NCBI GenBank assembly: GCA_045598045.1
Contig: JAZLLG010000044.1
Location: forward strand, 1-64,000
Length of the DNA stretch: 64,000 nucleotides
Direction: 5' to 3'
Origin: RGIG3528 sp045598045
GTDB lineage: Bacteria > Bacillota > Clostridia > Lachnospirales > Lachnospiraceae
Below the pieces are notes generated by a model. That model saw only the letters and a list, made by a program, of their open reading frames with translations. It made no database searches and had not been told where the DNA came from. The position numbers were made by a program, and so were the translations under genes. Below are positions 42,611 through 52,202 of the stretch, in pieces; within the stretch, counting starts at the first letter, position 1, and the number at the start of each line of letters is the position of its first letter.

Positions 42611-44113
42611 TCAGCCGGGCAGCTGTGCGTTTCTCATTATGATGCCCGGGGCACCGTTATTTGTAACATAATCCTTTGTGATGATAACACTTCCGATGTT
42701 GTCATCCTTTGGAATTTCATACATGATATCAAGCATAATTTCTTCGATAATGGCACGAAGTGCACGCGCACCGATATCGCGCTCCATGGCTCTGTCTGCA
42801 AGGGCATTGAGTGCATCCTCTTCGAACTTGAGTTCCACCTCGTCCATTGCAAGAAGCTTTGTGTACTGCTTGATTATTGCGTTCTTCGGAACTGTAAGAA
42901 TGCGGACCATATCCTCTTTTGTAAGAGGCTTTAAGGAAAATACAACCGGAAGTCTGCCGAGAAACTCGGGAATCATACCAAACTCACGTAAATCCTCGGT
43001 TTTGACTTTCGCAAGAACGTCTTTGTCATCATCGTATTTGTCGTTCAGCTCGCCAAGGAAACCAACCGCTGCCGCCTTGTTCAGACGTCTTTTGATGATA
43101 GCTTCCAAATCAGGGAAAGCGCCTCCGCATATGAAAAGGATATTGGAGGTGTCAACCGTTGTCATGGGAACCATGGCATTTTTGCTCATTGCACCCACGG
43201 GAACTTCTATTTCTGCGCCTTCGAGAAGCTTTAAAAGCCCTTGCTGAACGCTTTCACCGGAAACATCACGGCTGTTTGTAGTGTGCTTCTTTGCAAGCTT
43301 ATCAATTTCATCGATAAAGATAATGCCCTTCTCTGCTCGTTCAACTTCGTTGTCAGCTGCCGCAAGAAGCTTGGAAACAACCGACTCAACGTCGTCACCG
43401 ATGTAGCCCGCTTCTGTAAGACTTGTTGCATCGGCAATGGCAAGCGGGACGTTCAAAAGCTTTGCAAGTGTCTTTACAAGGTACGTTTTACCGCATCCTG
43501 TTGGACCGATCATAAGCATATTGGACTTTTCAAGCTCTATGCCGTCCTTTGCATCATCAAATGCACGCTTGTAATGATTGTATACGGCAACGCTCATAAC
43601 CTTTTTCGCGTATTCCTGTCCGACAACATAGTCGTCCAGCTCGGCTTTGATTATATGCGGTGCTTTGAGATTCTTAATGTCAAACTTTGCGTGTACATCC
43701 GGCTCGTCACTCTTCGGCTTTGCTTTTTTCTTTTTAAGCTTCTGATTCTGGGGAATGCTTCCCATATCACCGAGGAAAAAGCGGAAAAGATCGCTGATGC
43801 CGTTTCCGTCGTTATTGTTTCCTTTTTCGTCGTTGTCTCCATCCGAGGAAGCCTCACTGAGCTTCTTAAGCTCCTCGGGAGTGGGCATGCCGGGCATGGG
43901 CGGAAGTCCGAAAACCTGCATGGAACCGCTCTTGTCGATGGCGTCAAAAGACTTTTCAAGGCAGTCTGTGCAAAGGCACATGCCGCTCAAATGAACCATC
44001 TTTCCCGCCCTGCTTTCAGGCCTTCTGCAAAGCATGCAGACGTCTTCATAATCCTTGTCGTTGTCTGTATCTTCTGTTGTTTCGTTTAAATCTTTAATAT
44101 CGTTGTCTGTCAT
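42611..44113 (-). CDS. clpX: ClpX-type AAA+ unfoldase
   Basis: ATPase of 500 aa that unfolds proteins for ClpP. It has an N-terminal zinc-binding domain (C26, C29, C48, C51), a hydrophilic Asp/Asn/Gly-rich linker around residues 88-105 (GDNDEKGNNNDGNG), Walker A GPTGCGKTY, the pore loop GYIGDD, Walker B IIFIDEID, and a C-terminal D2 domain ending near residue 495. It is longer than usual (about 420 aa) because of the linker and an insert in the AAA module. No clpP or tig gene is adjacent. It could be a second ClpX paralogue; the family call itself is firm. Confidence 0.88.
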   Translation of the reverse strand: MTDNDIKDLNETTEDTDNDKDYEDVCMLCRRPESRAGKMVHLSGMCLCTDCLEKSFDAIDKSGSMQVFGLPPMPGMPTPEELKKLSEASSDGDNDEKGNNNDGNGISDLFRFFLGDMGSIPQNQKLKKKKAKPKSDEPDVHAKFDIKNLKAPHIIKAELDDYVVGQEYAKKVMSVAVYNHYKRAFDDAKDGIELEKSNMLMIGPTGCGKTYLVKTLAKLLNVPLAIADATSLTEAGYIGDDVESVVSKLLAAADNEVERAEKGIIFIDEIDKLAKKHTTNSRDVSGESVQQGLLKLLEGAEIEVPVGAMSKNAMVPMTTVDTSNILFICGGAFPDLEAIIKRRLNKAAAVGFLGELNDKYDDDKDVLAKVKTEDLREFGMIPEFLGRLPVVFSLKPLTKEDMVRILTVPKNAIIKQYTKLLAMDEVELKFEEDALNALADRAMERDIGARALRAIIEEIMLDIMYEIPKDDNIGSVIITKDYVTNNGAPGIIMRNAQLPG

Positions 44114-44128
44114 TTTACTCCGTAACTT

Positions 44129-45520
44129 TTAGTATGCATTTTTTGAGGAACCAAATACTGTTCTGAACATTATGTAAAAGTCAAAACCTACGTTCCAGTT
44201 TTCAATGTAGTAGATGTCGTAGTCTATACGACGTGTAATGGATGTATCCCCTCGGTAGCCATTGACCTGGGCCCATCCGGTAATGCCGGGACGCACCTGG
44301 TGCTTAACCATATAGCGGGGAACCTCTTCTTTAAAAAGATCGACAAAGTACGGCCTTTCGGGTCTGGGTCCCACAAGGCTCATGTCTCCCTTAAGAACAT
44401 TAATAAGCTGCGGAAGCTCATCAATGCTGGAGCTTCTGAGAAACTTACCTATCGGAGTGACACGGCTGTCATGCTCCGTTGTCCACTTTGTTTTTTCTTC
44501 TTCCTCATCCTGAACTCTCATGGAGCGGAACTTATACATCATGAACTCTTTGTTGTGACGGCCGATTCGCGTCTGCTTGTAGATTATCGGGCCCTTGGAT
44601 GTAAGCTTGACAAGAAGCGCAACTATAAGCATCGGAATGCCTGCAATCAGAAGAGCAATTGACGCAAGGACAATGTCCTCCGTGCGTTTTATGAAACGAT
44701 TGCCAAGGTTGGAAAGCGGAATGCGGCGGATGTTGATGATGGGAAGTCCGTCAAAATCCTCTATCTCGGGATCGGAAGAAATAACATTTTTAAAATCCGG
44801 GCAGAAGCGTGTATGCACGCCCGCCTTTTCGCACGCATTTACTATGCGTCCAAGCTCATCGTAGCTGTCGATTCGAAGTGTGATAACAACCTCGTAAAGA
44901 TCCGGGTCTTCCAGGCACTTTTCAAGCTCCTCAAGCTTTCCCGTTACAGACACTCCGCGATACCTTGTGCCGATTTCCATGGAATCGTCAAGAATACCTT
45001 TTATGTTGTAGCCCCATCGGGCGTTAACCCGTACACGATCGATGTAGTTTTCGCATGTTCTGGAATAGCCTACGATAAGAACATTTTTTAAGTCCTTGCC
45101 TTTTTTTCTTCTGAACTTCAAAACAAGGCCGGCAAGCCATCGTTCTCCCAAATCCGCCAAAGTGTTTAAAGTAGCAAACACCGCCAAAAAGCTTCGGGAA
45201 ATATCAACCTCTTTCATCAGGTACAAGAGGGCAAGTACGTAGAAAACGCCAAAAGCATTTGCTCTGACAACCACGAAGATGTTCTTTATTCTCGTCCTGC
45301 TGTGTCCGCTCTCATAAAGCCCTGTCCAGATAAAGATGAACAGGTAACCGATGAGAATGTACACGATGTATGCCATGTACTGCGAAAAAGTAAGATGCTT
45401 GGCCTTTTCGTGAATAACAACAAAGCGGATAACATACGCGGCAATGTATGTCCCGAAAACCAGCAGCATATCCACCACGGTCTGCAATTTAAATATTGGG
45501 TTTTTGCGTTGTTTTATCAT
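44129..45520 (-). CDS. Long-form polyprenyl glycosylphosphotransferase (EPS priming enzyme)
   Basis: Protein of 463 aa with four N-terminal membrane segments, a Rossmann-like CoA-binding domain (VLIVGYSRTCENYI), a fifth membrane segment, and the catalytic sugar-transferase domain (PIIYKQTRIGRHNKEF, MYKFRSMRVQ, SSSIDELPQLINVLKGDMS, GITGWAQVNGYRGD). It belongs to the exopolysaccharide polyprenyl glycosylphosphotransferase group (WbaP/WcaJ-like topology) and would load a hexose-1-phosphate onto undecaprenyl phosphate. Start chosen for GGAGAAAG; an earlier ATG (45583) would overlap the htrA terminator. It heads the clpX-hisC-queH-dgt-dnaG-rpoD string, an odd place for a glycan gene. Confidence 0.9.
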   Translation of the reverse strand: MIKQRKNPIFKLQTVVDMLLVFGTYIAAYVIRFVVIHEKAKHLTFSQYMAYIVYILIGYLFIFIWTGLYESGHSRTRIKNIFVVVRANAFGVFYVLALLYLMKEVDISRSFLAVFATLNTLADLGERWLAGLVLKFRRKKGKDLKNVLIVGYSRTCENYIDRVRVNARWGYNIKGILDDSMEIGTRYRGVSVTGKLEELEKCLEDPDLYEVVITLRIDSYDELGRIVNACEKAGVHTRFCPDFKNVISSDPEIEDFDGLPIINIRRIPLSNLGNRFIKRTEDIVLASIALLIAGIPMLIVALLVKLTSKGPIIYKQTRIGRHNKEFMMYKFRSMRVQDEEEEKTKWTTEHDSRVTPIGKFLRSSSIDELPQLINVLKGDMSLVGPRPERPYFVDLFKEEVPRYMVKHQVRPGITGWAQVNGYRGDTSITRRIDYDIYYIENWNVGFDFYIMFRTVFGSSKNAY

Positions 45521-45563
45521 GCTTTCTCCGCAGTTCATAATGGTGAAGAAACCCCATTTAACG

Positions 45564-45594
45564 AAAAAAGGGTACATTTCCACACGTACCCTTT
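45564..45594 (-). terminator. Terminator of htrA
   Basis: Minus strand AAAGGGTAC pairs with GTACCCTTT around a ten-base loop, followed by a run of T. It lies 57 bases after the htrA stop and just before the sugar transferase gene. Confidence 0.88.
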
Positions 45595-45650
45595 ATTATA
45601 ACACAAATTGTCAACATCTGTAAAGAAATTGTCTTTATCCGGACGCCTGT

Positions 45651-47174
45651 TTACTCTTCTGTTTCAGGCTTCGCCATTAATGTGACATCTATATTCTTTT
45701 CAACCCATTCACCGTCAACGTTTCTCTGAAGTGTAACTGTAATGGTTTCGCCGATCTTGTTGGAATTTACAACGGACTTCATCTTTTCGGAGCTGAGTGT
45801 TGCCTTTCCGTTAATGGCTGTGATGATATCGCCTGCATAAATGCCTGCCTTTGCTGCCGAGCTGTCCTCAACAACACTGAAAACATAAACACCTACCGGC
45901 CATCCGTAGAAGTCCGCAACATCCTGCGTAATCGTCTTTATGCTTACTCCAAGGTATCCCTGCTCCTCTTCCGGAATCATATCCTTCATAAGATCTTTAA
46001 GGATGGGACGCGCTACACTGATGGGGATTGCAAAGCACATACCTTCAACGCTTGTATCGGAGTATTTTGCACAGTTAATGCCCACAACATCGCCGTCAAC
46101 ATTGAAAAGCGGGCCGCCGGAGTTTCCTTCGTTGATGGCTGCATCTGTCTGAAGGAGCTTCTGAGTGAGATTGCCGATGGTGACCTCACGGTCCTTTGCG
46201 GAAAGATAACCAACCGTAACGGACTGACCGTACCCGAGGGCATTACCGATAGCAATAACCATTTCACCGATTTCACATGTGTCCGAATCACCAAGAGAAG
46301 CTATGGTGATGGTAGCCGCGGTTTCGTCCGGAATATCCTTCAAAAGGACCGATACGATAGCAAGATCGTTGTCGGGATCCGTTGAACGGACCGTAGCATT
46401 AACTGCCTGACCGTCACTGAAAACAACCTGAAGCTTTGTCGTGTTCTCACAAACGTGATTGTTTGTAGCAACAAGAAGCTCTGTGTCATTGGTTCCGACG
46501 ATGAAACCTGAACCGCCGCCTTCGGACTCATAAGGGTATCTCTGGCCGAAGAAATTCTCGTAGTATGTAGTGTATACGCATGAAATTGCTACAGTACAGG
46601 ACATATTTTTCTTAACGACATCAACAACAACGTTGTTATCCGTTACGCCGACTTCAGCTGTCTCCGTGCCTTTAATAACGAGATTGCCGTTTCCGAGGCT
46701 CTGGGCCCCTGCCGTTCCGTCCTGTTTCTGTACATCCGAAACCATGATGGCTCCGTTTTTCCCCGACTCGGCAGTGTCTTCAATAAATGCCGCATTGAGT
46801 GCCTTCGATGTTCCGTAAAATGCACTTCCGGCAATAAGGCCGAATGCGGCTGCAATGCCTATAAACTTAAGAACCGTAAGGAACGGATTCTTTTTGCGTG
46901 CTGCAGGTGCCGGTTCCGGCGTTTCGTTTCCTGCCCCATAAGCCGTTGATGCCTCCGGTTCGTAGCTGTAGCTGGTGAGAGGAGTTCCGATGTTCTCCGC
47001 TGCCTTGCGAATCTCGTCTTCACTCATTTCATGTGAAGTAAAGCTTTCCGCTCTTTCGTACGAAATGTTTTCATTCGAAGCGCCCTCAGGTGTGTACACC
47101 GTTTCTTCGGGTGCAGAAGACGTTTCCGTGAACTCGTTGTTTGTTTCGTTTGTGTTGATTTCGGAATTATCCAT
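45651..47174 (-). CDS. htrA: HtrA-like membrane serine protease with PDZ domain
   Basis: Protein of 507 aa: a cytoplasmic acidic N-terminus of about 95 residues, one membrane segment (about 100-120), a trypsin-like S1C protease domain and one PDZ domain (about 395-490). The catalytic triad is visible as His in ATNNHVCE, Asp in PDNDLAIV, and Ser in NEGNSGGPLF. It degrades or refolds damaged proteins at the outer face of the membrane. GGAAGG precedes the ATG. It stands alone between the terminators of the ABC exporter and its own. Confidence 0.94.
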   Translation of the reverse strand: MDNSEINTNETNNEFTETSSAPEETVYTPEGASNENISYERAESFTSHEMSEDEIRKAAENIGTPLTSYSYEPEASTAYGAGNETPEPAPAARKKNPFLTVLKFIGIAAAFGLIAGSAFYGTSKALNAAFIEDTAESGKNGAIMVSDVQKQDGTAGAQSLGNGNLVIKGTETAEVGVTDNNVVVDVVKKNMSCTVAISCVYTTYYENFFGQRYPYESEGGGSGFIVGTNDTELLVATNNHVCENTTKLQVVFSDGQAVNATVRSTDPDNDLAIVSVLLKDIPDETAATITIASLGDSDTCEIGEMVIAIGNALGYGQSVTVGYLSAKDREVTIGNLTQKLLQTDAAINEGNSGGPLFNVDGDVVGINCAKYSDTSVEGMCFAIPISVARPILKDLMKDMIPEEEQGYLGVSIKTITQDVADFYGWPVGVYVFSVVEDSSAAKAGIYAGDIITAINGKATLSSEKMKSVVNSNKIGETITVTLQRNVDGEWVEKNIDVTLMAKPETEE

Positions 47175-47233
47175 AATGCCTGTCCTTCCTCGGCGTCTTG
47201 ATATTACGTCGCCTCGCCTGCCCGCTTAAATGT

Positions 47234-47274
47234 AAAAGGGGCAAAGCCAAACGGTTTCCGTTTGTTTATGCCCC
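47234..47274 (-). terminator. Terminator of the polysaccharide ABC exporter genes
   Basis: Minus strand GGGGCA..AAACAAACGG pairs with CCGTTTG..TTTGCCCC, followed by TTTT, about 60 bases after the ATPase stop codon. Confidence 0.85.
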
Positions 47275-47334
47275 TCATTCTAATTTGTGTTTGTGTTTGA
47301 TTTGTGTTTTGAAGAAGAAAAAAATGTGAATAAT

Positions 47335-48066
47335 TTACTTTTTCAAATACACATCAGCGGCATCCCCGGCAGCGCCCGAAAAAATCAGTTTGCCGTGATC
47401 CAGCACAATTCCTTTTGTACAAAGTTTTCTGACCTGTTCTTCATTATGGGAAACGAACAGAACTGTCGTTCCTTTATCGAACATGTCCATTATTTTCTTC
47501 TCACTTTTCTTTTTGAAAGCCGCATCTCCTACGGAAAGCACTTCGTCCAGAATAAGGATGTCCGGCTCAACAACCGTGGCTATTGCAAAACCAAGGCGTG
47601 CACGCATACCTGAAGAATAATTTTTAACCGGAACATTAATAAATTCACCAAGATCCGCAAATTTAACGATTTCATCATACTTGGACTCAATAAATTCTTT
47701 ATCGTAGCCAAGCATTGAACCATAAAGATAAATGTTTTCGGAGCCCGAATACTGATGATCGAAGCCCGCGCCAAGCTCAAGTAGCGGAACTATGTTGCCG
47801 CAATGGTTTACTTCGCCTTCGGTGGCTTTCAGAACTCCGGCAATAACCTTGAGAAGCGTGGATTTTCCGGCTCCGTTGGCACCGAGAATGGCAAGTCGCT
47901 CACCTTTTTCAACGCTGAAGGAAACTCCGTCAAGCGCAAGGAACTCTTTGTAATTCAGCTGATGCTTCAGAAATCTGATGATGTATTCTTTTAGATTATC
48001 GACCTTTTGTTCCGTTAAACGGTACTTAACGGACACATTGCTGACTGTTAAAACGTTTTCTGACAT
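47335..48066 (-). CDS. Polysaccharide/teichoic-acid export ABC ATPase (TagH/Wzt-like)
   Basis: ATP-binding protein of 243 aa with Walker A ILGANGAGKSTLLKV, signature YSSGMRARLGFAI (the typical YSSGM form of the polysaccharide-export subfamily), Walker B PDILILDEVLSVGD and the switch His (FVSHNEEQ). It lacks the C-terminal carbohydrate-binding domain of long Wzt proteins. It is paired with the permease gene 14 bases upstream. The pair exports lipid-linked polymer or glycan across the membrane; cargo unknown. Confidence 0.92.
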   Translation of the reverse strand: MSENVLTVSNVSVKYRLTEQKVDNLKEYIIRFLKHQLNYKEFLALDGVSFSVEKGERLAILGANGAGKSTLLKVIAGVLKATEGEVNHCGNIVPLLELGAGFDHQYSGSENIYLYGSMLGYDKEFIESKYDEIVKFADLGEFINVPVKNYSSGMRARLGFAIATVVEPDILILDEVLSVGDAAFKKKSEKKIMDMFDKGTTVLFVSHNEEQVRKLCTKGIVLDHGKLIFSGAAGDAADVYLKK

Positions 48067-48080
48067 ATAATACCCGACTG

Positions 48081-48860
48081 CTACAGGTGCAGTATAAATT
48101 TATCCTGATTTTTATTGAATATAAGTGCTCCTATTCCAAGAACAGCTACGGCAAATACTGCAGCATAGATGGCAAGGAAGCTGTCCATAGGGCGTCCGAA
48201 CACAGCTGAACGGAAGTTCTCAATGACCGCATATACAGGGTTGAACTTAAATATCCAGGCATTCTTTTCTGTTGAAACAGACTCTATGTTGTAGAAAATT
48301 GCACTGGCGTACATGATAATCATTGTTGCCACTCCCCAGAGATACTCCAGGTCACGGAAGAAAACCGCCACGGTGGAGAGGCACAAACCAAGTCCGAGTG
48401 AGAGGACAAGTACAGTCAGAAGCGGAACGAAAGCCTGCAACAGATAAACCGTAGGCTTTATGCCACGTATAAGTGCAACCGCAGCAAGCACAACAAGTGA
48501 AATCAGGAACATAATGTAGTTTGAAAGCACTCCGGCAGTCGGATACATGTACTTCGGAACGTACACTTTTTTTATCATGCCGGAATGGCTTCTTATGGAT
48601 TTCAGAGCCTGCGTCGTTGACTGTGAGAAGAAGGTGAACAGCAGCTTACCGGTAAGAATGTACACCGGATAGTCGTCCGTGGACTGTCGTGCAAAAAGCC
48701 TTGTAAACACGGCCGTCAGCACAAGCATCGTAAGGAGCGGTTCGAGCATCGTCCATATGACGCCAAGATACGAACTCCTGTATTTCAGCTTAATCTCCTT
48801 CTTAACAAGCTGTGAAAGGAAAAATTTGTATTTCTTAAAGTCTTCAAAAAATAACTTCAA
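48081..48860 (-). CDS. Polysaccharide export ABC-2 permease (TagG/Wzm-like)
   Basis: Membrane protein of 259 aa with six transmembrane segments of the ABC-2 type. It starts with the amphipathic FLSQLVKKEIKLKYRSSYLG interface helix, followed by WTMLEPLLTMLVL, typical of TagG/Wzm/RfbD. It forms the channel of an exporter with the adjacent ATPase. The start codon is TTG with a strong AAGGAG site; no better ATG exists nearby. It begins 21 bases after cdaR, so it may be read from the c-di-AMP operon. Confidence 0.92.
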   Translation of the reverse strand: MKLFFEDFKKYKFFLSQLVKKEIKLKYRSSYLGVIWTMLEPLLTMLVLTAVFTRLFARQSTDDYPVYILTGKLLFTFFSQSTTQALKSIRSHSGMIKKVYVPKYMYPTAGVLSNYIMFLISLVVLAAVALIRGIKPTVYLLQAFVPLLTVLVLSLGLGLCLSTVAVFFRDLEYLWGVATMIIMYASAIFYNIESVSTEKNAWIFKFNPVYAVIENFRSAVFGRPMDSFLAIYAAVFAVAVLGIGALIFNKNQDKFILHL

Positions 48861-48881
48861 CGTAAACTCCTTAGATATGGT

Positions 48882-50159
48882 TTAGTCAACGTTTGGAGAC
48901 ACAATTACTGTGGCCGTTACTTCCGTAAGCACATCGATGCCCTGGAAGTCACCGAACGCAACCGGAACCGTATAGGAACCGGCCTTTTCAATCTTATCAA
49001 AGTCGAGAAGAGGCTTAAGGCTGTCAATGGTGAGCCCTTCGAGCCATCCCTTTGTTGCTTTGACATTAATCTTTCTTGTGCTGAGTGCGGTGATTCTGTA
49101 GTCAAAATGCTCTTTTGTATTCACAAAAGAAATGTCTTCGGCAGATAATACTATTTCTTTATTCTGAAGAGGCGTAACCGTCACCTTAACAGCAAGTCTC
49201 GAGTCGTTATCAACAACGTGTACGCTTGGGTACAGCTCGGGATTGATAAGGCTGTTGATGTCGATGGTCCGCTCGACATCCTGCTTGCAACCTGAAACAT
49301 CAACCTTAGCCGTAAGTGCGGAAGATGCCTCAAAAAGAGCACTGAGCTCTTCGGGCTTACCCGCGATCATCACAGATTCAGGCTGACGTGTCGATGTGCC
49401 GACTTCATAGTCGGGATCAACGTCACCAACGGTATTTACAAGAATGTTGATGGTTTTTGTAGGATAAATTGCGGTTGTAACCTGAACACTTGACTCGCTC
49501 AATGTAAGCTTGTCGCTGTCGATTACATCATCATTCATGTCGTAAACTACAGGCTTAAGATTGATGGTGCTCGTACCACTCAAAGAGTCAACATTAACGG
49601 TAACAACAACTTCCTGGATACGGCTGAGCTGCATCTTGGAACCGGAAACCGTGATAACATTGGGACTCGCGATGGCTGAGTCAACAACATAGCCTTCTGC
49701 GGGAACGCCGACAGGCTTTATTGTTACTTTAAACTCCTTGGAAGCATAGTCTTCCAAAGAAAGTCTCATATATTCGCCCGTTCCTCTGATGATTTCAACT
49801 TCCTTCTCCGTGTATCCTACAACGGAGACTTCAATGGGAACCATTTCGGTGACTGACGATGTCTTATCAAAATCCGCAACCGCCTTGATGCTGTCTGCGG
49901 TGAGATTGTTGCAAACCGAACGCCTTGCCTCAACGGTAACAACAATGTTGGAGCCGTCGATGACTTCAACAATCTTGTCCTTCTGAGTAAGGTTTTCTTC
50001 GTTCATGATTGTAACGGGAACTTCGTAGAAAGTCTTTGTCTCGATGGGGTCATTTGAGTTTGTTATGTACATCCAAAGAACGACCGCAGCTACAACAGAG
50101 GCAATCTTCCATCCGATATTATGTTTGAATTTGTCCCAGAGGGATTTAAGGAATTTCAT
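48882..50159 (-). CDS. cdaR: CdaR, YbbR-domain regulator of diadenylate cyclase
   Basis: Protein of 425 aa with one N-terminal membrane segment (about residues 15-35, WKIASVVAAVVLWMYITNS) followed by about four extracellular YbbR repeats. Repeats show the recurrent pattern of short strands ending in AVADFDKTSSVTEMVPIEV and similar. It binds CdaA in the membrane and modulates c-di-AMP synthesis in response to envelope state. It overlaps cdaA by four bases (ATGA), with GGGAGGTAA as ribosome site in cdaA. The usual third partner, glmM, is not next to it. Confidence 0.9.
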   Translation of the reverse strand: MKFLKSLWDKFKHNIGWKIASVVAAVVLWMYITNSNDPIETKTFYEVPVTIMNEENLTQKDKIVEVIDGSNIVVTVEARRSVCNNLTADSIKAVADFDKTSSVTEMVPIEVSVVGYTEKEVEIIRGTGEYMRLSLEDYASKEFKVTIKPVGVPAEGYVVDSAIASPNVITVSGSKMQLSRIQEVVVTVNVDSLSGTSTINLKPVVYDMNDDVIDSDKLTLSESSVQVTTAIYPTKTINILVNTVGDVDPDYEVGTSTRQPESVMIAGKPEELSALFEASSALTAKVDVSGCKQDVERTIDINSLINPELYPSVHVVDNDSRLAVKVTVTPLQNKEIVLSAEDISFVNTKEHFDYRITALSTRKINVKATKGWLEGLTIDSLKPLLDFDKIEKAGSYTVPVAFGDFQGIDVLTEVTATVIVSPNVD

Positions 50160-50989
50160 GCCTTACCTCCCTTCTTCCTGACAATAAGCTCATTAAGCTT
50201 TGTCCTGAGGAAATCGCCATCAACGTTATATACAAGGCTTCCGTTTCTGGCTATGGAAACCTTACCTGTCTCTTCCGAAACGATTATTGTGAAACTGTCC
50301 GTCGCTTCACTGACGCCGACTCCGGCTCTGTGACGTGTACCGAGGTCCTTGCTGAGTTTCATGTTATCGGAAAGAGGAAGATAGCATGTTGCTGCCGTAA
50401 TTCTGTTTCCGCGGACCGTAACAGCTCCGTCATGAAGAGGTGTGTTCTTTTCGAAAATGTTTACTAGAAGTTGCATTGAAACGATAGCGTCAAGAGCAAT
50501 TCCGGTGTCCTCAAAGTCCTTGAGAGAAACCTCCTGCTCGATGACTATAAGCGCACCCGTCTTTGTCTTTCCAAGTTCAAAGCACGCTTTTACAAGCTGT
50601 TCAACCGTTTTCTCGTTAAAATCGTTTTTCGAAGCTTTTGAATCGGTAAGTGAGAACCTATTGAACGCAAAGCCCTTTTGTCCGAGGTTCTCCAACGCTT
50701 TTCTGAGCTCAGGTTGGAAAAGGATGATGAGGGCTGTAATTCCGACGCCGATAGTGTTCGTCAAAATCCAGATGATTACATCAAACTCAAGAATTGCTGC
50801 AACAGCCCAGAAAGCGAGAATGACAATAATTCCCTTAACGATAACGAAAGCTCTCGTTTTCATGACCCATCTGATGATGTAGTAAATCAGAAAAGCAATG
50901 AGAAGAATTTCAACGACGTCAAGGACACCGATTTTCGGGAGTGAAAACTTAGACACAATATTCTGCAGAATAGATGTCAGCTTATTCAT
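50156..50989 (-). CDS. cdaA: Membrane diadenylate cyclase CdaA
   Basis: Enzyme of 277 aa that condenses two ATP into c-di-AMP, the messenger for potassium, osmotic and cell-wall control. Three membrane segments occupy residues about 20-95; the DAC domain carries the catalytic DGA (PLHDGAVTVRGN) and RHR (LGTRHRAGVG) motifs. It sits between two unknown membrane-protein genes upstream and cdaR downstream; its start overlaps the upstream gene by eight bases, so all four are translationally coupled. AAGGAGAAGG precedes the ATG. Confidence 0.96.
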   Translation of the reverse strand: MNKLTSILQNIVSKFSLPKIGVLDVVEILLIAFLIYYIIRWVMKTRAFVIVKGIIVILAFWAVAAILEFDVIIWILTNTIGVGITALIILFQPELRKALENLGQKGFAFNRFSLTDSKASKNDFNEKTVEQLVKACFELGKTKTGALIVIEQEVSLKDFEDTGIALDAIVSMQLLVNIFEKNTPLHDGAVTVRGNRITAATCYLPLSDNMKLSKDLGTRHRAGVGVSEATDSFTIIVSEETGKVSIARNGSLVYNVDGDFLRTKLNELIVRKKGGKA

Positions 50990-52202
50990 TATCCTTCTCC
51001 TTAACCTCCTTCTTTACGGGCGTCTCGTCATCGTCTTCCAATTCTTCCCAGTCGGAAAAATCAAGAGGATGCTTCTTTGATTTTTCCTGTGACTTGGCTT
51101 CTTCGGATATCTTCGGTGCTTCTGCCTCTTTATTTTCTTTTTTGAAATTATCATGAACAGTACTGAGAGCCGCTGAGAAAAATGCTCCGACGTTCTTAAA
51201 AAATTCCTTTACACGTTCTCCGAAAGGTTTACCGTTCTTTTCGGACTTTTCAGGCTTGTCTGTCTTCTCTCCCGACTTTCTGAAATGATCCGGAACCTCT
51301 GTGTCAATCTTCGGGACTGCTTTAACGTAGTAGTAGTAATCATCATCCTCGAACTGTACTTCCTGAACTCCGGAATAGTCCAAAATGAGCCGGAAGAACT
51401 GGATGACGCAAACAATAATCATCGAAAGAACAGTTCCCCCGAATGCTCCGTTAAGCGGAACATCCAGCTTCAGGAATGTAAGGAAATGACCAATCAGGCA
51501 AACACAGGCGCCAATGACTATTGTGATTTCAAACGCAAACTCGAACTGGAACCGTCTTACAAGCCACATTACAAGAATAACCGCAATAAATATGGCAATG
51601 GTGTAAACCATATTCTTGTTGGCAAGAATGCCGTCGATAACGTTTACATAAAGCGCAAGTGCTTTATCTGCAAGCCCCATCTCGGTATCTGCTGCAAAAC
51701 CGGTGTAAAATCCGATGGACGCAACAGTAACCTTAAAGATGTAGTAGAATATAACTCCGCAGGCTGCGGGGAATATGGCAAGCGGTGTTGCCGTAAGCCC
51801 GAGGATAAGCGGAATAATGTACTGAAGGTTAAATCTGAACAGGATGGGTATGGCAATGATTGCGTATGCATACTTACCTGAGAAACGAGCCGCAAAGCAG
51901 TAAAGCACAATGAAAAGTATGAGCACGAGTGCTGCAAGTATCGGGGCAGCCTCGTATACTTCGTACAAAGAAACAAGCCCCAGGAGAAGGATTGTGACTA
52001 TCTCCGGAAGAACTGCTCCCAAAACGCCGAACGCCGGCTTTAAAATGCCCTTCGCAAGTGTGTCGGAATACGGCAGGGCCTTGATAATCTGGTCATATGC
52101 AACAAAAGCTATTATGAATTTGAATATTATTTTGAATACGGTCTGGTACTTTTGAAAGAACTTTCTTACAGCCTTTCTGACAACCAGGAAGTTCTCTATC
52201 AT
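50982..52202 (-). CDS. Unknown polytopic membrane protein of the cdaA operon
   Basis: Protein of 406 aa with about eight to nine membrane segments in residues 25-285, including a Pro-rich pair near RFNLQYIIPLILGLTATPL. It ends in a cytoplasmic, highly charged tail of about 120 residues (KSGEKTDKPEKSEKNG, and an acidic ELEDDDETP stretch before the end). I do not recognise a family. It overlaps the genes on both sides (4 and 8 bases) between the 132-aa protein and cdaA, which points to a membrane complex with CdaA/CdaR or to regulation of it (inference). GAGGGAAA precedes the ATG. Confidence 0.7.
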   Translation of the reverse strand: MIENFLVVRKAVRKFFQKYQTVFKIIFKFIIAFVAYDQIIKALPYSDTLAKGILKPAFGVLGAVLPEIVTILLLGLVSLYEVYEAAPILAALVLILFIVLYCFAARFSGKYAYAIIAIPILFRFNLQYIIPLILGLTATPLAIFPAACGVIFYYIFKVTVASIGFYTGFAADTEMGLADKALALYVNVIDGILANKNMVYTIAIFIAVILVMWLVRRFQFEFAFEITIVIGACVCLIGHFLTFLKLDVPLNGAFGGTVLSMIIVCVIQFFRLILDYSGVQEVQFEDDDYYYYVKAVPKIDTEVPDHFRKSGEKTDKPEKSEKNGKPFGERVKEFFKNVGAFFSAALSTVHDNFKKENKEAEAPKISEEAKSQEKSKKHPLDFSDWEELEDDDETPVKKEVKEKDNE

